From Hyphomicrobiales bacterium (GTDB lineage: Bacteria; Pseudomonadota; Alphaproteobacteria; Rickettsiales; JACKKO01): 44,537 nt of DNA. The notes under the pieces are model-generated. The model was not told the DNA's origin, did no database searches, and worked only from the letters and a program-made list of their open reading frames with translations. Shown one piece after another: positions 21,857-30,616 of this stretch; the stretch's first letter is position 1; each line of letters opens with the position of its first letter. The position numbers and the translations under genes are program-made. The DNA is taken from NCBI GenBank assembly GCA_024236395.1, contig JACKKO010000006.1, forward strand, positions 1 through 44,537. The letters run 5' to 3'.

Positions 21857-23188
21857 ATGCTGACACGATTCGCACCCAGCCCCACGGGCTTCTTGCATTT
21901 GGGGAATATCCGCACGGCGCTGCTTTGCTGGCTTTATGCCCGTAAAACCGGTGGAAATTTCCTGTTGCGTATTGATGATACGGATACGGAGCGCAGTAAG
22001 CCGGAATATGTGGATGCCATTAAGGAAGACCTGACCTGGATGGGGCTGCAGTGGGATGCTATTGCCTTCCAGTCGGAGCGTTTTGATATTTATCATGCCG
22101 CAGTGGAAAAGCTGAAAGCGGCTGGTCGGTTTTACCCGTGCTATGAAACGCCAGAGGAGCTGGAAGTAAAGCGCAAAATGCTGCTTTCCCGCGGGAAGCC
22201 GCCGATTTACGACCGGGCAGCGCTAAAGCTCACGGACGCCCAGAAGGCACAGTATGAGGCTGAAGGCAAAACGCCGCACTGGCGGTTTAAATTACGCGAG
22301 GGTGAAATACGCTGGCAGGACGAGATTCACGGGGAGATGCAGTTTGAGGGGGCAAATCTCAGCGACCCGATCCTGATTCGTGAAAATGGTCTCTATACCT
22401 ATATGCTGCCCTCCGCGGTGGATGATGTGGAGCTAGGTGTCACGCACGTGCTGCGCGGAGAAGATCATATCTCCAACACGGCGATCCAGATTCAGCTGTT
22501 TGAAGCACTGGGCGGGGATATCCCCAATTTTGCCCACAATGCCCTGATTAAGACGCGTGAAGGCAAGCTTTCCAAGCGTAAAGGAGATTCGGCGATTCAC
22601 CACCTGCGGGAAAAAGGGATCGAGCCGATGACGATTGCCAGTTTCCTCGCCAAGCTGGGCAGTTCCGACCCGATCGAGCCGCAGAAATCCCTGCAAACAT
22701 TAATTGATTCGTTCGATATTCAGAAATTCAGCCGTTCTTCCACGCTCTATGACATGGAAGATTTGGATCGCCTGAACCCCAAAATCCTGCATCTCTATGA
22801 TTTTTCTGATGTGGAGGTGCGCTTGCAGGAGCTGGGGCTGACTCGCGTGGACGTGGAATTCTGGGAAGCGGTGAAAGGAAATATTGAAACACTCGCGGAA
22901 GTCGTGGAATGGTGGCGCATCTGTAAAGAGCCGCTCACGCCGGAAATTGAGGATGCGGCATTTGCCCGTGATGCGGCGGCGCTGCTGCCGGAAGGCCCGT
23001 GGACGGCGGAGACCTGGGGGCACTGGGTAGAGTCTATCAAGGCGCAGACCGGGCGTAAGGGCAAAGCCCTGTTTATGCCGCTCAGGAAGGCGCTCACCGG
23101 GATGGAGCATGGGCCGGAGCTGAAGGTTATGCTACCATTGATTGGCCGTGAGCGGGCGCTGGCGCGGCTGAACGGGCAGACCGCCTAG
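21857..23188 (+). CDS. gltX: Glutamyl-tRNA synthetase
   Basis: 443 residues, class I synthetase. FAPSPTGFLHLGNIRTALL has the HIGH-type motif (HLGN) and KLSKRKG is the KMSKS-type motif; LLRIDDTDTERSKPEYVDAI is typical of GltX. Length and sequence agree with the shorter alphaproteobacterial GltX form that also charges tRNA-Gln or has a partner copy elsewhere; which one cannot be judged. No strong ribosome binding site is seen before the ATG at 21857. Confidence 0.93.
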   Translation: MLTRFAPSPTGFLHLGNIRTALLCWLYARKTGGNFLLRIDDTDTERSKPEYVDAIKEDLTWMGLQWDAIAFQSERFDIYHAAVEKLKAAGRFYPCYETPEELEVKRKMLLSRGKPPIYDRAALKLTDAQKAQYEAEGKTPHWRFKLREGEIRWQDEIHGEMQFEGANLSDPILIRENGLYTYMLPSAVDDVELGVTHVLRGEDHISNTAIQIQLFEALGGDIPNFAHNALIKTREGKLSKRKGDSAIHHLREKGIEPMTIASFLAKLGSSDPIEPQKSLQTLIDSFDIQKFSRSSTLYDMEDLDRLNPKILHLYDFSDVEVRLQELGLTRVDVEFWEAVKGNIETLAEVVEWWRICKEPLTPEIEDAAFARDAAALLPEGPWTAETWGHWVESIKAQTGRKGKALFMPLRKALTGMEHGPELKVMLPLIGRERALARLNGQTA

Positions 23189-23290
23189 GGTTGTAGACAT
23201 TCACGGAATAAGATACAGGTAACACTGGACTTTTTGGTTAAAATCCAGCATTATACGGGGCTTTCCTGACGTTGCCGAAAGGAGGCAAAC

Positions 23291-23776
23291 ATGGGCGAAT
23301 CGCCAAAAGTCAGCATTATTATGGGCAGCCAGTCTGACTGGGAGACCCTCAAGCACGGTGCCGAGTTGTTGGAACAGCTGGGGGTGCCGTTTGAAACGCG
23401 TATTGTCTCCGCCCACCGCACACCTAAACGGCTGTATCAGTTCGCGGAGGAAGCCTCCGGGCGCGGGGTGCAGGTGATTATTGCCGGCGCTGGCGGTGCG
23501 GCGCATTTGCCGGGAATGGTAGCGTCCATGACCACGCTGCCAGTATTGGGTGTGCCGGTGCGCAGCAGCGCGCTGGATGGGATGGATAGCTTGCTTTCTA
23601 TTGTCCAGATGCCGGCGGGTATCCCGGTGGGAACGCTGGCGATTGGCCAGGCCGGGGCAAAGAATGCGGCGCTGTTGGCGGCTTCTATTCTTGGACTGAC
23701 CGATGTGGCCATAGCAGCTAATCTGAAAGACTGGCGCAGTCAGCAAACAGCCAGCATCGCGGAGCGTCCGGAATAA
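23291..23776 (+). CDS. purE: N5-carboxyaminoimidazole ribonucleotide mutase
   Basis: 161 residues; purine synthesis, moves the carboxylate on the imidazole ring. MGSQSDWETLKHGAELLEQL, VSAHRTPKRLYQFAEEA, IIAGAGGAAHLPGMVASMT and VPVRSSALDGMDSLLSIVQM are all standard. Strong ribosome binding site (AAAGGAGG) before the ATG. Followed four bases later by purK, its usual partner. Confidence 0.95.
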   Translation: MGESPKVSIIMGSQSDWETLKHGAELLEQLGVPFETRIVSAHRTPKRLYQFAEEASGRGVQVIIAGAGGAAHLPGMVASMTTLPVLGVPVRSSALDGMDSLLSIVQMPAGIPVGTLAIGQAGAKNAALLAASILGLTDVAIAANLKDWRSQQTASIAERPE

Positions 23777-23780
23777 CCTG

Positions 23781-24881
23781 ATGCAATCCAACTCCCCCAC
23801 CATGATTGCGCCCGGTGCCACCATTGGCATATTAGGCGGTGGCCAACTGGAGAAAATGACGGCGTTGGCGGCATCCCATCTGGGTTACCGTACCTGTATC
23901 CTGTGCCCGGAGGGAGATAATCCTGCAGCTTTAGTATCGAATAATATTATTATATCACATTATGATAATAAAGATAATTTAAGTAACTTCTCAAATTCCT
24001 CCGAGGTCATGACTCTGTGCTTTGAGAACATTGATGATGCTGTGGTTGAAGCTCTTGCAAAGCAGGGACGGATTTATCCTGGCGCGGAAATTATTCGTAT
24101 TGCGCAGCATCGCCTGCGGGAGAAAGCTTATTTCCGTGAGCATGGTGTGCAGACAGCAGATTTCTACCCGGTCCATTCGCTGGCTGAGTTGGAAACTGGT
24201 GTGCGTAGCTTGCCGCAAGGATGTGGGCTCCTGAAATCCTGCCGCTTTGGTTATGATGGCAAGGGGCAATATAAGATTGATCTGGGAACAGATTTAGCTG
24301 AAATCTGGGCGCAGGCTGGCTTTGAAGAGGCGGTTCTGGAGGCCTGGGTGCCATTTAAAACCGAGGTTTCAGCCATTGTGGCGCGTAGTACAAACGGTGA
24401 GATGCGGGCGTTTCCTGTGGCAGAAAATACGCACCGGGAAGGGATTCTGCATACGTCCCGTGTGCCCGCGCAGGTACCGCATGCGGTGGCAGAACAGGCG
24501 CAGGCGATCACGCTGCAACTGGCGGAGGCGCTGGATGTGGTGGGGCTGTTGACGGTGGAATTCTTTGCGCTGGAGGATGGTACGCTACTGGCCAATGAAA
24601 TGGCTCCGCGACCGCACAATTCCGGGCACTGGACGATGGATGGCTGTGTCACCAGCCAGTTTGAGCAACTGGTGCGGGCGATCTGCGGATTGCCGCTGGG
24701 GGCGGTGGAGGTCACGGTGCCGGTCACGATGGAAAATCTGCTGGGTGAGGACGTGCTGCACTATGCCACACAGCTGGCGGATCCGGCGGTCCGGCTTTAT
24801 ATTTACGGGAAGCAGGGCTTGCGTCCGGGGCGCAAAACCGGGCATATCAACCGGTTGCATCTCTCCCCACGTGCGGAATAA
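23781..24881 (+). CDS. purK: N5-carboxyaminoimidazole ribonucleotide synthase
   Basis: 366 residues, ATP-grasp enzyme making the substrate of PurE. Nucleotide-binding N-terminus GATIGILGGGQLEKMTALAA, then KSCRFGYDGKGQYKI (ATP-grasp loop), EAWVPFKTEVSAIVAR, LTVEFFALEDGTLLANEMAP and RPHNSGHWTMDGCVTSQFEQ. A patch at about 23935-24000 is strikingly AT-rich (ATA and AAT codons; VSNNIIISHYDNKDNLSNFS) yet stays in frame and is family-like in length. Confidence 0.93.
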   Translation: MQSNSPTMIAPGATIGILGGGQLEKMTALAASHLGYRTCILCPEGDNPAALVSNNIIISHYDNKDNLSNFSNSSEVMTLCFENIDDAVVEALAKQGRIYPGAEIIRIAQHRLREKAYFREHGVQTADFYPVHSLAELETGVRSLPQGCGLLKSCRFGYDGKGQYKIDLGTDLAEIWAQAGFEEAVLEAWVPFKTEVSAIVARSTNGEMRAFPVAENTHREGILHTSRVPAQVPHAVAEQAQAITLQLAEALDVVGLLTVEFFALEDGTLLANEMAPRPHNSGHWTMDGCVTSQFEQLVRAICGLPLGAVEVTVPVTMENLLGEDVLHYATQLADPAVRLYIYGKQGLRPGRKTGHINRLHLSPRAE

Positions 24882-24907
24882 ACCCCGCCGATTACCTGCC
24901 TAAATGC

Positions 24908-24936
24908 TTGACAAACCCGGTAGGTTTGGGTAATTT
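24908..24936 (+). promoter_or_regulatory. Sigma-70 promoter of rpmJ
   Basis: TTGACA (24908-24913), 17-base spacer, TAATTT (24931-24936), about 30 bases before the rpmJ ATG. The -35 is perfect and the spacing ideal; the -10 is a fair match. Confidence 0.65.
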
Positions 24937-24966
24937 CCGCCCGCAATTAAGAATAACGAGGCCATC

Positions 24967-25092
24967 ATGAAGGTTCTGAGCTCTTTAAAATCCGCGAAAA
25001 CCCGCGATAAAAACTGCCGCGTCATCCGCCGCAAAGGCCGCATCTACGTAATCAATAAGAACAACCCGCGCTTCAAGGCACGCCAAGGTTAA
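24967..25092 (+). CDS. rpmJ: 50S ribosomal protein L36
   Basis: 41 residues: MKVLSSLKSAKTRDKNCRVI, RRKGRIYVINKNNPRFKARQ, final G. This is the type without the zinc-binding Cys/His set (only one Cys), normal for Alphaproteobacteria. CGAGG is seven bases before the ATG and a good promoter stands upstream, so it is its own transcription unit. Confidence 0.95.
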   Translation: MKVLSSLKSAKTRDKNCRVIRRKGRIYVINKNNPRFKARQG

Positions 25093-25194
25093 TCCCGGGT
25101 ATTCATTATTCCTTTTCATAACGCTGTCGCCTGAATCCGTAAGGATTCTAGGGCGATCCATCTTCGCAAATTCAGGAGTGGCATAGGTAGTCGT

Positions 25195-25249
25195 GTGTCA
25201 TGCCGTCGTATGACGGCATCCGGACCCCGTCATGAAGACGGGGTGACAG
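25195..25249. repeat. Double palindrome, third copy
   Basis: TGCCGTCGTATGACGGCA followed by ACCCCGTCATGAAGACGGGGT, flanked by TGTCA and TGACAG. Same element as 11350-11411 and (inverted) 18320-18381, but lacking the ~8-base GAAACCAG spacer between the halves. The gap 25093-25265 also carries an AATCCGTAAGGATT palindrome around 25135. Confidence 0.75.
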
Positions 25250-25265
25250 AGAAGACGATTAATCA

Positions 25266-25757
25266 TTACTTTGCGGAGATTTCCAACGTGTTGACCGTAA
25301 TCTGCGGGTCATTTTGATAACCGATATGGATATGTTCCTGTGGGATGCGCATGTCCTGCAGCAGGGTGGTTACTTTCTCGATATTATCCCGCGCAACGTA
25401 AACCTGCGCCTGGTCATCCGGCCCGAAGCCCGTGCTGGGGATGCGTGAAATAATGCGGAATTCCGCATCCGGGTTACGTGAGAGCACCTGCTGCGCCAAC
25501 GCATAGACGGTATTCTGGTAGTAGATGCTGTTTTCCGGCATCGCCACCACCTTATAGTTTTTACGTTGCTTGGCCTGCAGCTCGGCAATGCCGATGGATT
25601 GATCGGTGGGGCTGAGTTCCAGCGTGGGCTTGGCTACCGGGTTGGGGATAAATCCTTTGCGCTTACTGACATCGCCGCCGCCACTGGCATTGACCGCGAG
25701 CGGAAGAGTCAGTATCACACTGGTAGTGAATAATACGAGAAGCCTACGTGGTTTCAT
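25266..25757 (-). CDS. Secreted/periplasmic protein of unknown function
   Basis: 163 residues with a signal peptide (RRLLVLFTTSVILTLPLAVN, cut after NAS). The mature part has SPTDQSIGIAELQAKQRKNY, a segment DAEFRIISRIPSTGFGPDDQ and ends in IHIGYQNDPQITVNTLEIS. The alternating pattern in the C-terminal half suggests an alpha/beta domain like those binding peptidoglycan or TolB-like partners, but I cannot assign it. Divergent from the quinone reductase locus. Confidence 0.7.
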   Translation of the reverse strand: MKPRRLLVLFTTSVILTLPLAVNASGGGDVSKRKGFIPNPVAKPTLELSPTDQSIGIAELQAKQRKNYKVVAMPENSIYYQNTVYALAQQVLSRNPDAEFRIISRIPSTGFGPDDQAQVYVARDNIEKVTTLLQDMRIPQEHIHIGYQNDPQITVNTLEISAK

Positions 25758-25820
25758 GGTGCCGTCCTGTGTTTGTATAATATCGGACGTAGTATACCGT
25801 AAAATAGGAAGAAAATAAAG

Positions 25821-26809
25821 ATGTCATCGGCGCAGCATATCGTGGTGGAATCCCCCGGCAAAGACTATTCCTTGCGTTTGGCCGCCATGCCGCTTGCAGA
25901 GCCGAACGCGCAGGAGGTGCGGGTGAAGGTGGCGTATGCCGGGGTGAACCGGGCTGATCTCTATCAGGCCGAGGGGCGCTATCATCCGCCCAAGGGAGCC
26001 TCGGAGATATTGGGGCTGGAAGTCAGCGGCGTGGTGGAGGCGGTAGGGGAGGAAGTCACCATGCACCGGCCGGGAGATGTTGTCTGTGCGCTGCTTTCCG
26101 GCGGGGGCTACGCGGAGTATGTGAACGTACCGGAATGGCGGGCGCTACCGGTGCCAGACGGGCTGACCCTGGATGCCGCTGCTGCCGTGCCGGAGGCGCT
26201 CTATACCGCCTATCTCAACCTGATGGATATTGGCCGTTTGCGGCCGGGGGAGACGGTGCTCATTCATGGCGGGGCCAGTGGCGTAGGGCATTTGGCGATT
26301 CAGCTGGCAGTGGCGCTGGGCGCGCGGGTCTATGCCACGGCGGGCAGTGCGGAGAAATGCCGGTTTTGCGAAGGGCTGGGTGCACTGCGCGGCATCCATT
26401 ACGCCACGCAGGATTTTGAAAGTGTGCTCTGCAGGAGATGGGCGGGCAGGGGATTGATGTGATTCTGGATATGGTCGGCGGGCCGTATATTGCGCGGCAT
26501 CTGCGACTGGCGGCGAATGGCGGGCGCATCCTCAGCATTGCCTTCCTGCAGGGTGCGCGGGCGGAAGTGAATTTCGCGCCGCTACTGCTGAAAAACCTGA
26601 CCATGGCCGGTTCGGCGCTGCGTGGGCGCAGCGAGAAGGAGAAATACCAGCTGGGACAATCGCTGCGGAATATTGTCTGGCCGTTGCTGGCCGAGGGCAA
26701 AATCCGCCCGGTCATTGACCATACCTACCCGCTGGCCGATGCCCAGCAGGCCCATGACCGTATGCGCGGCTTCCACCATACCGGCAAGCTCCTGCTGAAG
26801 GTGGGGTAG
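25821..26809 (+). pseudogene. NAD(P)H:quinone oxidoreductase, frameshifted
   Basis: Zinc-free medium-chain dehydrogenase. The first part has LGLEVSGVVEAVGEEV and the cofactor site VLIHGGASGVGHLAIQLAVA; it reads into a stop at 26460 after DFESVL. The second part continues in another frame (EMGGQGIDVILDMVGGPYIA to HHTGKLLLKVG, stop at 26807). Removing two bases from GTGCTCTGCAG (26425-26435) restores one ~328-residue frame. Either a recent inactivating mutation or a sequence error; the rest of the gene is undamaged. Confidence 0.8.
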
Positions 26810-26829
26810 CACAGAAGGACAATAGAATC

Positions 26830-27495
26830 TTACGAAACGGAGGGATAGTTTATGGGCACACTATGGAATTCATTACCCAGATATTGTTGGTACAATGCGC
26901 CAAGATCAATGGCAACACCGTACTCTTTCAGGCTTCGTTTCTCAAGCACCTCGTTTGCATATTCATGCAAATCATATGCCTCGTGCTTCTCATAAATGCT
27001 GAATAAGCCCCGGGAAAACAATGCAGGGTCTTGATGGTTGTTATTTTCAATCAGTTTATTCACCAGGAATTGATAACTTTTATCTAAAGTATCATCAATA
27101 GGACTCGGGTGACGTTCCAAGTAACGGGCTTTTACATTTTCGGGTTTAAGTGCCTCGCGCTCCTGTTCCGACAACCTATTAGGGAATAATGCTCCCCATA
27201 AGAAACTCATCTTGTCCAGCACGCTTTCTTCGCTGGGGCGGGGCGTGGTGATGTCCAGATTGGCTTCGATATCATAATCCGGCTTTGGGGGCGGCGGTGC
27301 CGCTTTGGGGGCGGCTTCCTGTTGCGCCAGCAACGCCTGCGCCTTGGCGGAGAGGATTACGGTATCTTCCGTGGCTGCCGCCACCACCGGGTCATTTGCC
27401 TGCACGGCGATATTCTGTGTAACGGCTTCCCCTTGCGGCCTCTGCGGCGCATAGATGGAAACCAATAAACTGGCACTGAGACTCGGCGTAAGCAT
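26830..27495 (-). CDS. Uncharacterised protein with N-terminal signal-like segment
   Basis: 221 residues from the ATG at 27495 (MLTPSLSASLLVSIYAPQRP); the longer open frame upstream is the complement of ygfZ and is not used. A short hydrophobic start, an Ala/Pro-rich linker (QQEAAPKAAPPPPKPDYDIE) and a C-terminal domain of ~130 residues (SFLWGALFPNRLSEQEREAL, SYQFLVNKLIENNN, YEKHEAYDLHEYANEVLEKR). The domain is not one I recognise. Could be periplasmic. Confidence 0.6.
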   Translation of the reverse strand: MLTPSLSASLLVSIYAPQRPQGEAVTQNIAVQANDPVVAAATEDTVILSAKAQALLAQQEAAPKAAPPPPKPDYDIEANLDITTPRPSEESVLDKMSFLWGALFPNRLSEQEREALKPENVKARYLERHPSPIDDTLDKSYQFLVNKLIENNNHQDPALFSRGLFSIYEKHEAYDLHEYANEVLEKRSLKEYGVAIDLGALYQQYLGNEFHSVPINYPSVS

Positions 27496-27664
27496 GGATA
27501 CGTTCCTGCAATAAGTGATCACATTCACCTTAATACAAGCATAAACCGTGCCAAAAATAGCGGGGCGATTCCGTGTGATAGAACAGGGGGTTACGTGTGA
27601 TGTGCTGTGGCGGGATAGGCAGAATATGCCACCCCTATCAGGAGAATCGGCAGAATATGCCGGA

Positions 27665-28477
27665 TTACTGCGGTTGGTGGGCGGTGAGGGGGGTGTTCCC
27701 GGCCCGTAGTGCGGGGTGGGCGGCTTTCTCGATCTCCAGAAGCGCCAGCCCGACGTTGCCCTGCACGGAGTGCAGTGTGCCCGCCGGTTTGCCCTCAAGG
27801 GTGATGGCGGTACCCGGCGCAGGCAGGGCGGTTTCGGCTTCCACCACATAGAGTGTTTTGCGCAACGCGCCGCGATGTTTGCTCCGCGCGGTCACTTCCT
27901 GCCCCACATAGCAACCTTTATTAAAATCCACCGCGTGCAGTGCCTCCATACGGTGATGCAGCGGGAACGATTCCTCCGGCAGCAGGTCGATCCCGCTTTC
28001 CGGGATGCCCAGCCGGATTCGCGCGGTATCATACGCTGCCATATCCCGTGGCGTGGCAGGCAGGGCAGCGGCCTGTTCCGGCGTCAACAGTGCGCGTATG
28101 CCCAGCGCCTTGTGACGTGGATCAGGAAAGAAAATCCCCTCTGCCGTGGGCGGTGCATTCAGCACATAGACCTGCAGATCGGCGCGGGGGGTGATACGGA
28201 CATCCGAGCGCAGTTTATACATAGTCAGCCGCTTCTGCAGCGCTTCGGCGCGGTCTGCCGTCACGTCCAGCAGGATGCTATCGCCACGCTGCACCAGGAA
28301 AAAATCAAACAGATATTTCCCCTGCGGGCTCAGCAGGCAGGCATAGAGCGGCGTCTCGGCGTTCAGTTTATGTATGTCGTTGGTGATGAGGCCCTGCAGG
28401 AATGGTTTGGTATCCGCGCCTTCCAGTTGCAACACCGCACGGTGCGGCAGGGGGGTGATATGCAGTGTCTCGTTCAT
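27665..28477 (-). CDS. ygfZ: YgfZ/GcvT-like folate-binding protein
   Basis: 270 residues. Diagnostic motif KGCYVGQEVTARSKHRG; N-terminal LEGADTKPFLQGLITNDIHK and RLGIPESGIDLLPEESFPLH also typical. YgfZ proteins help make or repair iron-sulfur enzymes with a folate cofactor. ATG at 28477; nine bases downstream of the glycosyltransferase gene, so possibly co-transcribed. Confidence 0.9.
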   Translation of the reverse strand: MNETLHITPLPHRAVLQLEGADTKPFLQGLITNDIHKLNAETPLYACLLSPQGKYLFDFFLVQRGDSILLDVTADRAEALQKRLTMYKLRSDVRITPRADLQVYVLNAPPTAEGIFFPDPRHKALGIRALLTPEQAAALPATPRDMAAYDTARIRLGIPESGIDLLPEESFPLHHRMEALHAVDFNKGCYVGQEVTARSKHRGALRKTLYVVEAETALPAPGTAITLEGKPAGTLHSVQGNVGLALLEIEKAAHPALRAGNTPLTAHQPQ

Positions 28478-28486
28478 AGGGTGTAT

Positions 28487-29536
28487 TTAGGCGGTATGTT
28501 TCAGGGTTTCAAGCAATGCCGCCTCAATAAGTGTACCCACGCTATCTGGGCTATAATGTGCGCGCACATGCTTGAGGGCGTTCTGCGCCAGCTTTTTGCC
28601 GATGGCGGCATCCAGCATCAGTTGCCGCAGGGCGGTAGCCATCGCGTGCACATCGCGGATGGGCACCACCAGCGCCTGTTCCTCCGGCGTGATGATTTCA
28701 CGCGGGCCTTCCGTATCGGTGGTGACAACCGGTACGCCGTGTGCCATCGCTTCCAGCAGCACAATGCCAAACGGCTCATGGTGCGAGGGCAGGCAGAATA
28801 CGTCACACTGGCGGAAGAACGCCGCGCGATCCGTGATCCAGCCGGGAAATTCCACCACATTCTCCAGCCCCAGCATGGCGGTGCGTTTCTTCAGACGCTG
28901 GCGTTCTTCACCGTCACCGGCCAGGATAGCGCGAAAGGGCACGCCCTCGGCATGGAGCAGCTTCAGTGCTTCCAGGAAATCGGTAAAGCCTTTCTTGGCA
29001 ACGAAACGTCCCATCGCGCCAATAACCGGCGGATTCTGTTGCACGGTATGCAGGCCACCGGTGGGCACAATTTCCGTCACCATATTGGGGATATGAAAGG
29101 TGCGCTCAGCCGGTTGCCCGGCGCTGGTGACCACCTGTTGTAAATCCTGCGTGATGGTAAAAATCGCATCGCAGCCAATCAGCCGGCGGGTGCTGTAATT
29201 GTGCGCCAGCCCCACTACCGGGGCGATACCTTTCGCGGCACGGCGGGCCATACTGACGGCACGGCCGCCATGGGCGATGATGGCGTCTACTGGTTCTTCG
29301 GCCAGTAATTTGCGTAAGGCCCGTGCGCAGAAAATATCCCATCCGCCATAGCAGTTCAGGCTTGCAACGCTATGGCCGGGAATTTTAAGTGCGCTGACGG
29401 TAGGCAGGATCCGCGCCCCGTTCCGTGTGACGGAAACCACGGCATGTCCGCGCCGCGCCAGGCAGGCGGAGTAATCTACAAAAGCCTGCTCAATACCGCC
29501 AAGACCACGACCCAACATGATATTGAAAATACGCAT
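28487..29536 (-). CDS. Glycosyltransferase family 4
   Basis: 349 residues. N-terminal MRIFNIMLGRGLGGIEQAFV (acceptor domain) and C-terminal donor-binding domain: IGAMGRFVAKKGFTDFLEAL, AILAGDGEERQRLKK, EFPGWITDRAAFFRQCDVFC, HEPFGIVLLEAMAHGVPVVT. The E-x7-E motif (EPFGIVLLE) is intact. Likely adds a sugar to lipopolysaccharide or another envelope glycan; acceptor and donor unknown. Cytoplasmic face of the membrane. Confidence 0.88.
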   Translation of the reverse strand: MRIFNIMLGRGLGGIEQAFVDYSACLARRGHAVVSVTRNGARILPTVSALKIPGHSVASLNCYGGWDIFCARALRKLLAEEPVDAIIAHGGRAVSMARRAAKGIAPVVGLAHNYSTRRLIGCDAIFTITQDLQQVVTSAGQPAERTFHIPNMVTEIVPTGGLHTVQQNPPVIGAMGRFVAKKGFTDFLEALKLLHAEGVPFRAILAGDGEERQRLKKRTAMLGLENVVEFPGWITDRAAFFRQCDVFCLPSHHEPFGIVLLEAMAHGVPVVTTDTEGPREIITPEEQALVVPIRDVHAMATALRQLMLDAAIGKKLAQNALKHVRAHYSPDSVGTLIEAALLETLKHTA

Positions 29537-29577
29537 CCCCGGACTCTCCTAAACCCGGAGCGTAGGGGATTGGTGCA

Positions 29578-29841
29578 TCAGTGTAAATAGAATTCCGTTT
29601 GTGCGAACCGCACATCGGCCGGGGTGATAATGCCGCAACTGGTGATTTTCACAGAATGCAAACGCCCCTCCAGCTTGCGTTCCCAGAAATTCAGGAAGCG
29701 CTTGAGCGTAGGAAAATCCGGCGGCAAGTCCAGCTCCTGCCAGATATAGGTCTGCAGCAGGCGCGGATAATCCGGGAAATGGTACAGGATCTCTGCCGTC
29801 GTGAGACGGTAGTCATCCATCATTTTTGTAAAGTCCGACAT
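29578..29841 (-). CDS. Usg-family protein
   Basis: 87 residues: DYRLTTAEILYHFPDYPRLL, QTYIWQELDLPPDFPTLKRF, LNFWERKLEGRLHSVKI, ADVRFAQTEFYLH. This matches the small Usg family found across Alphaproteobacteria, whose function is unknown. GAGGAAAC precedes the ATG at 29841. Stands alone between the glycosyltransferase and esterase genes. Confidence 0.8.
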   Translation of the reverse strand: MSDFTKMMDDYRLTTAEILYHFPDYPRLLQTYIWQELDLPPDFPTLKRFLNFWERKLEGRLHSVKITSCGIITPADVRFAQTEFYLH

Positions 29842-29958
29842 GGTTTCCTCCTACCTGGAAAAACATACGTCCTATTATAGCATAAAACAGGCGGCAGGAG
29901 AATTGGTATAAAATACGATAAATAACAGGATGTTATGCTAAATAGTCAAGAAATTAGA

Positions 29959-30615
29959 TTAGAGCTGTTTTTTGAGGAAGCGTACGGCAATCTCTACCCC
30001 CTCCGGGTCAATGCCATGGCCCAGCCCAGGGCGGGTGTGGGTCTCCACAGAGACGCCGTTTTCCGCCAGGGTGCGCTCTGCCTGCGCCAGTGCCTCATAG
30101 GGCACCACCATATCCACATTGCCATGCACCAGGCACACCGGGGGGCGGCAGCGTAAATCATCCCGCAGCTGGGAGGGTGCAATCAGCGCCCCGGAATAGC
30201 CCACGACGGCCGCGCAGGGGGCTTCCCGCCGTAGCAGGGTATGCAGGGCAGTCATGGTGCCCTGAGAAAATCCAATAACCACTAAATCAGAGATGGATAA
30301 ACTATATTCCTCTAGTAATACATCAATATAATGGTTGAGGATTGGAGAAGCATGCTGTACCCCAGCCAATAATGCATCCGGGGCGGTATTCTGCAGGCTG
30401 AACCACTGGTAGCCAAACGGGGCCATATCACAGGGAAAGGGAGCGTTAGGGGAGGTAAAGGCCATATCCGGAAAGTGCGGCATCAGCAGCTCTGCCAGTC
30501 CCAGCAAGTCCTGTCCGTCAGCCCCCAACCCATGCAGAAACAGGCAAAGCTGCTTCGCTGGATTACCGGAAGCCGTGCCGCGCGATGGGCCGTGCAATGA
30601 GGGGATTGTATTCAT
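29959..30615 (-). CDS. Phospholipase/carboxylesterase family hydrolase
   Basis: 218 residues, alpha/beta hydrolase. LCLFLHGLGADGQDLLGLAE (oxyanion region), nucleophile Ser in VVIGFSQGTMTALHTLL, acid in VHGNVDMVVPYEAL, His in RPGLGHGIDPEGVEIAVRFL: complete triad. Broad-specificity ester hydrolase. A short AT-rich patch (about 30286-30345, EYSLSISDLVVIGFSQ) stands out from the GC-rich rest, as in purK. One base before the xerD stop region, so possibly co-transcribed with it. Confidence 0.87.
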   Translation of the reverse strand: MNTIPSLHGPSRGTASGNPAKQLCLFLHGLGADGQDLLGLAELLMPHFPDMAFTSPNAPFPCDMAPFGYQWFSLQNTAPDALLAGVQHASPILNHYIDVLLEEYSLSISDLVVIGFSQGTMTALHTLLRREAPCAAVVGYSGALIAPSQLRDDLRCRPPVCLVHGNVDMVVPYEALAQAERTLAENGVSVETHTRPGLGHGIDPEGVEIAVRFLKKQL

Positions 30616-30616
30616 G

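Noticed and set aside
24967..25092. Loss of zinc ligands in L36 (and in L31 at 37380-37628) as something unusual
   Set aside because: The zinc-free forms are ordinary in Alphaproteobacteria.
27716..29143. Long plus-strand open frame (475 codons)
   Set aside because: It is the complement of ygfZ and the glycosyltransferase, both with full family motifs; its translation has no recognisable domain.
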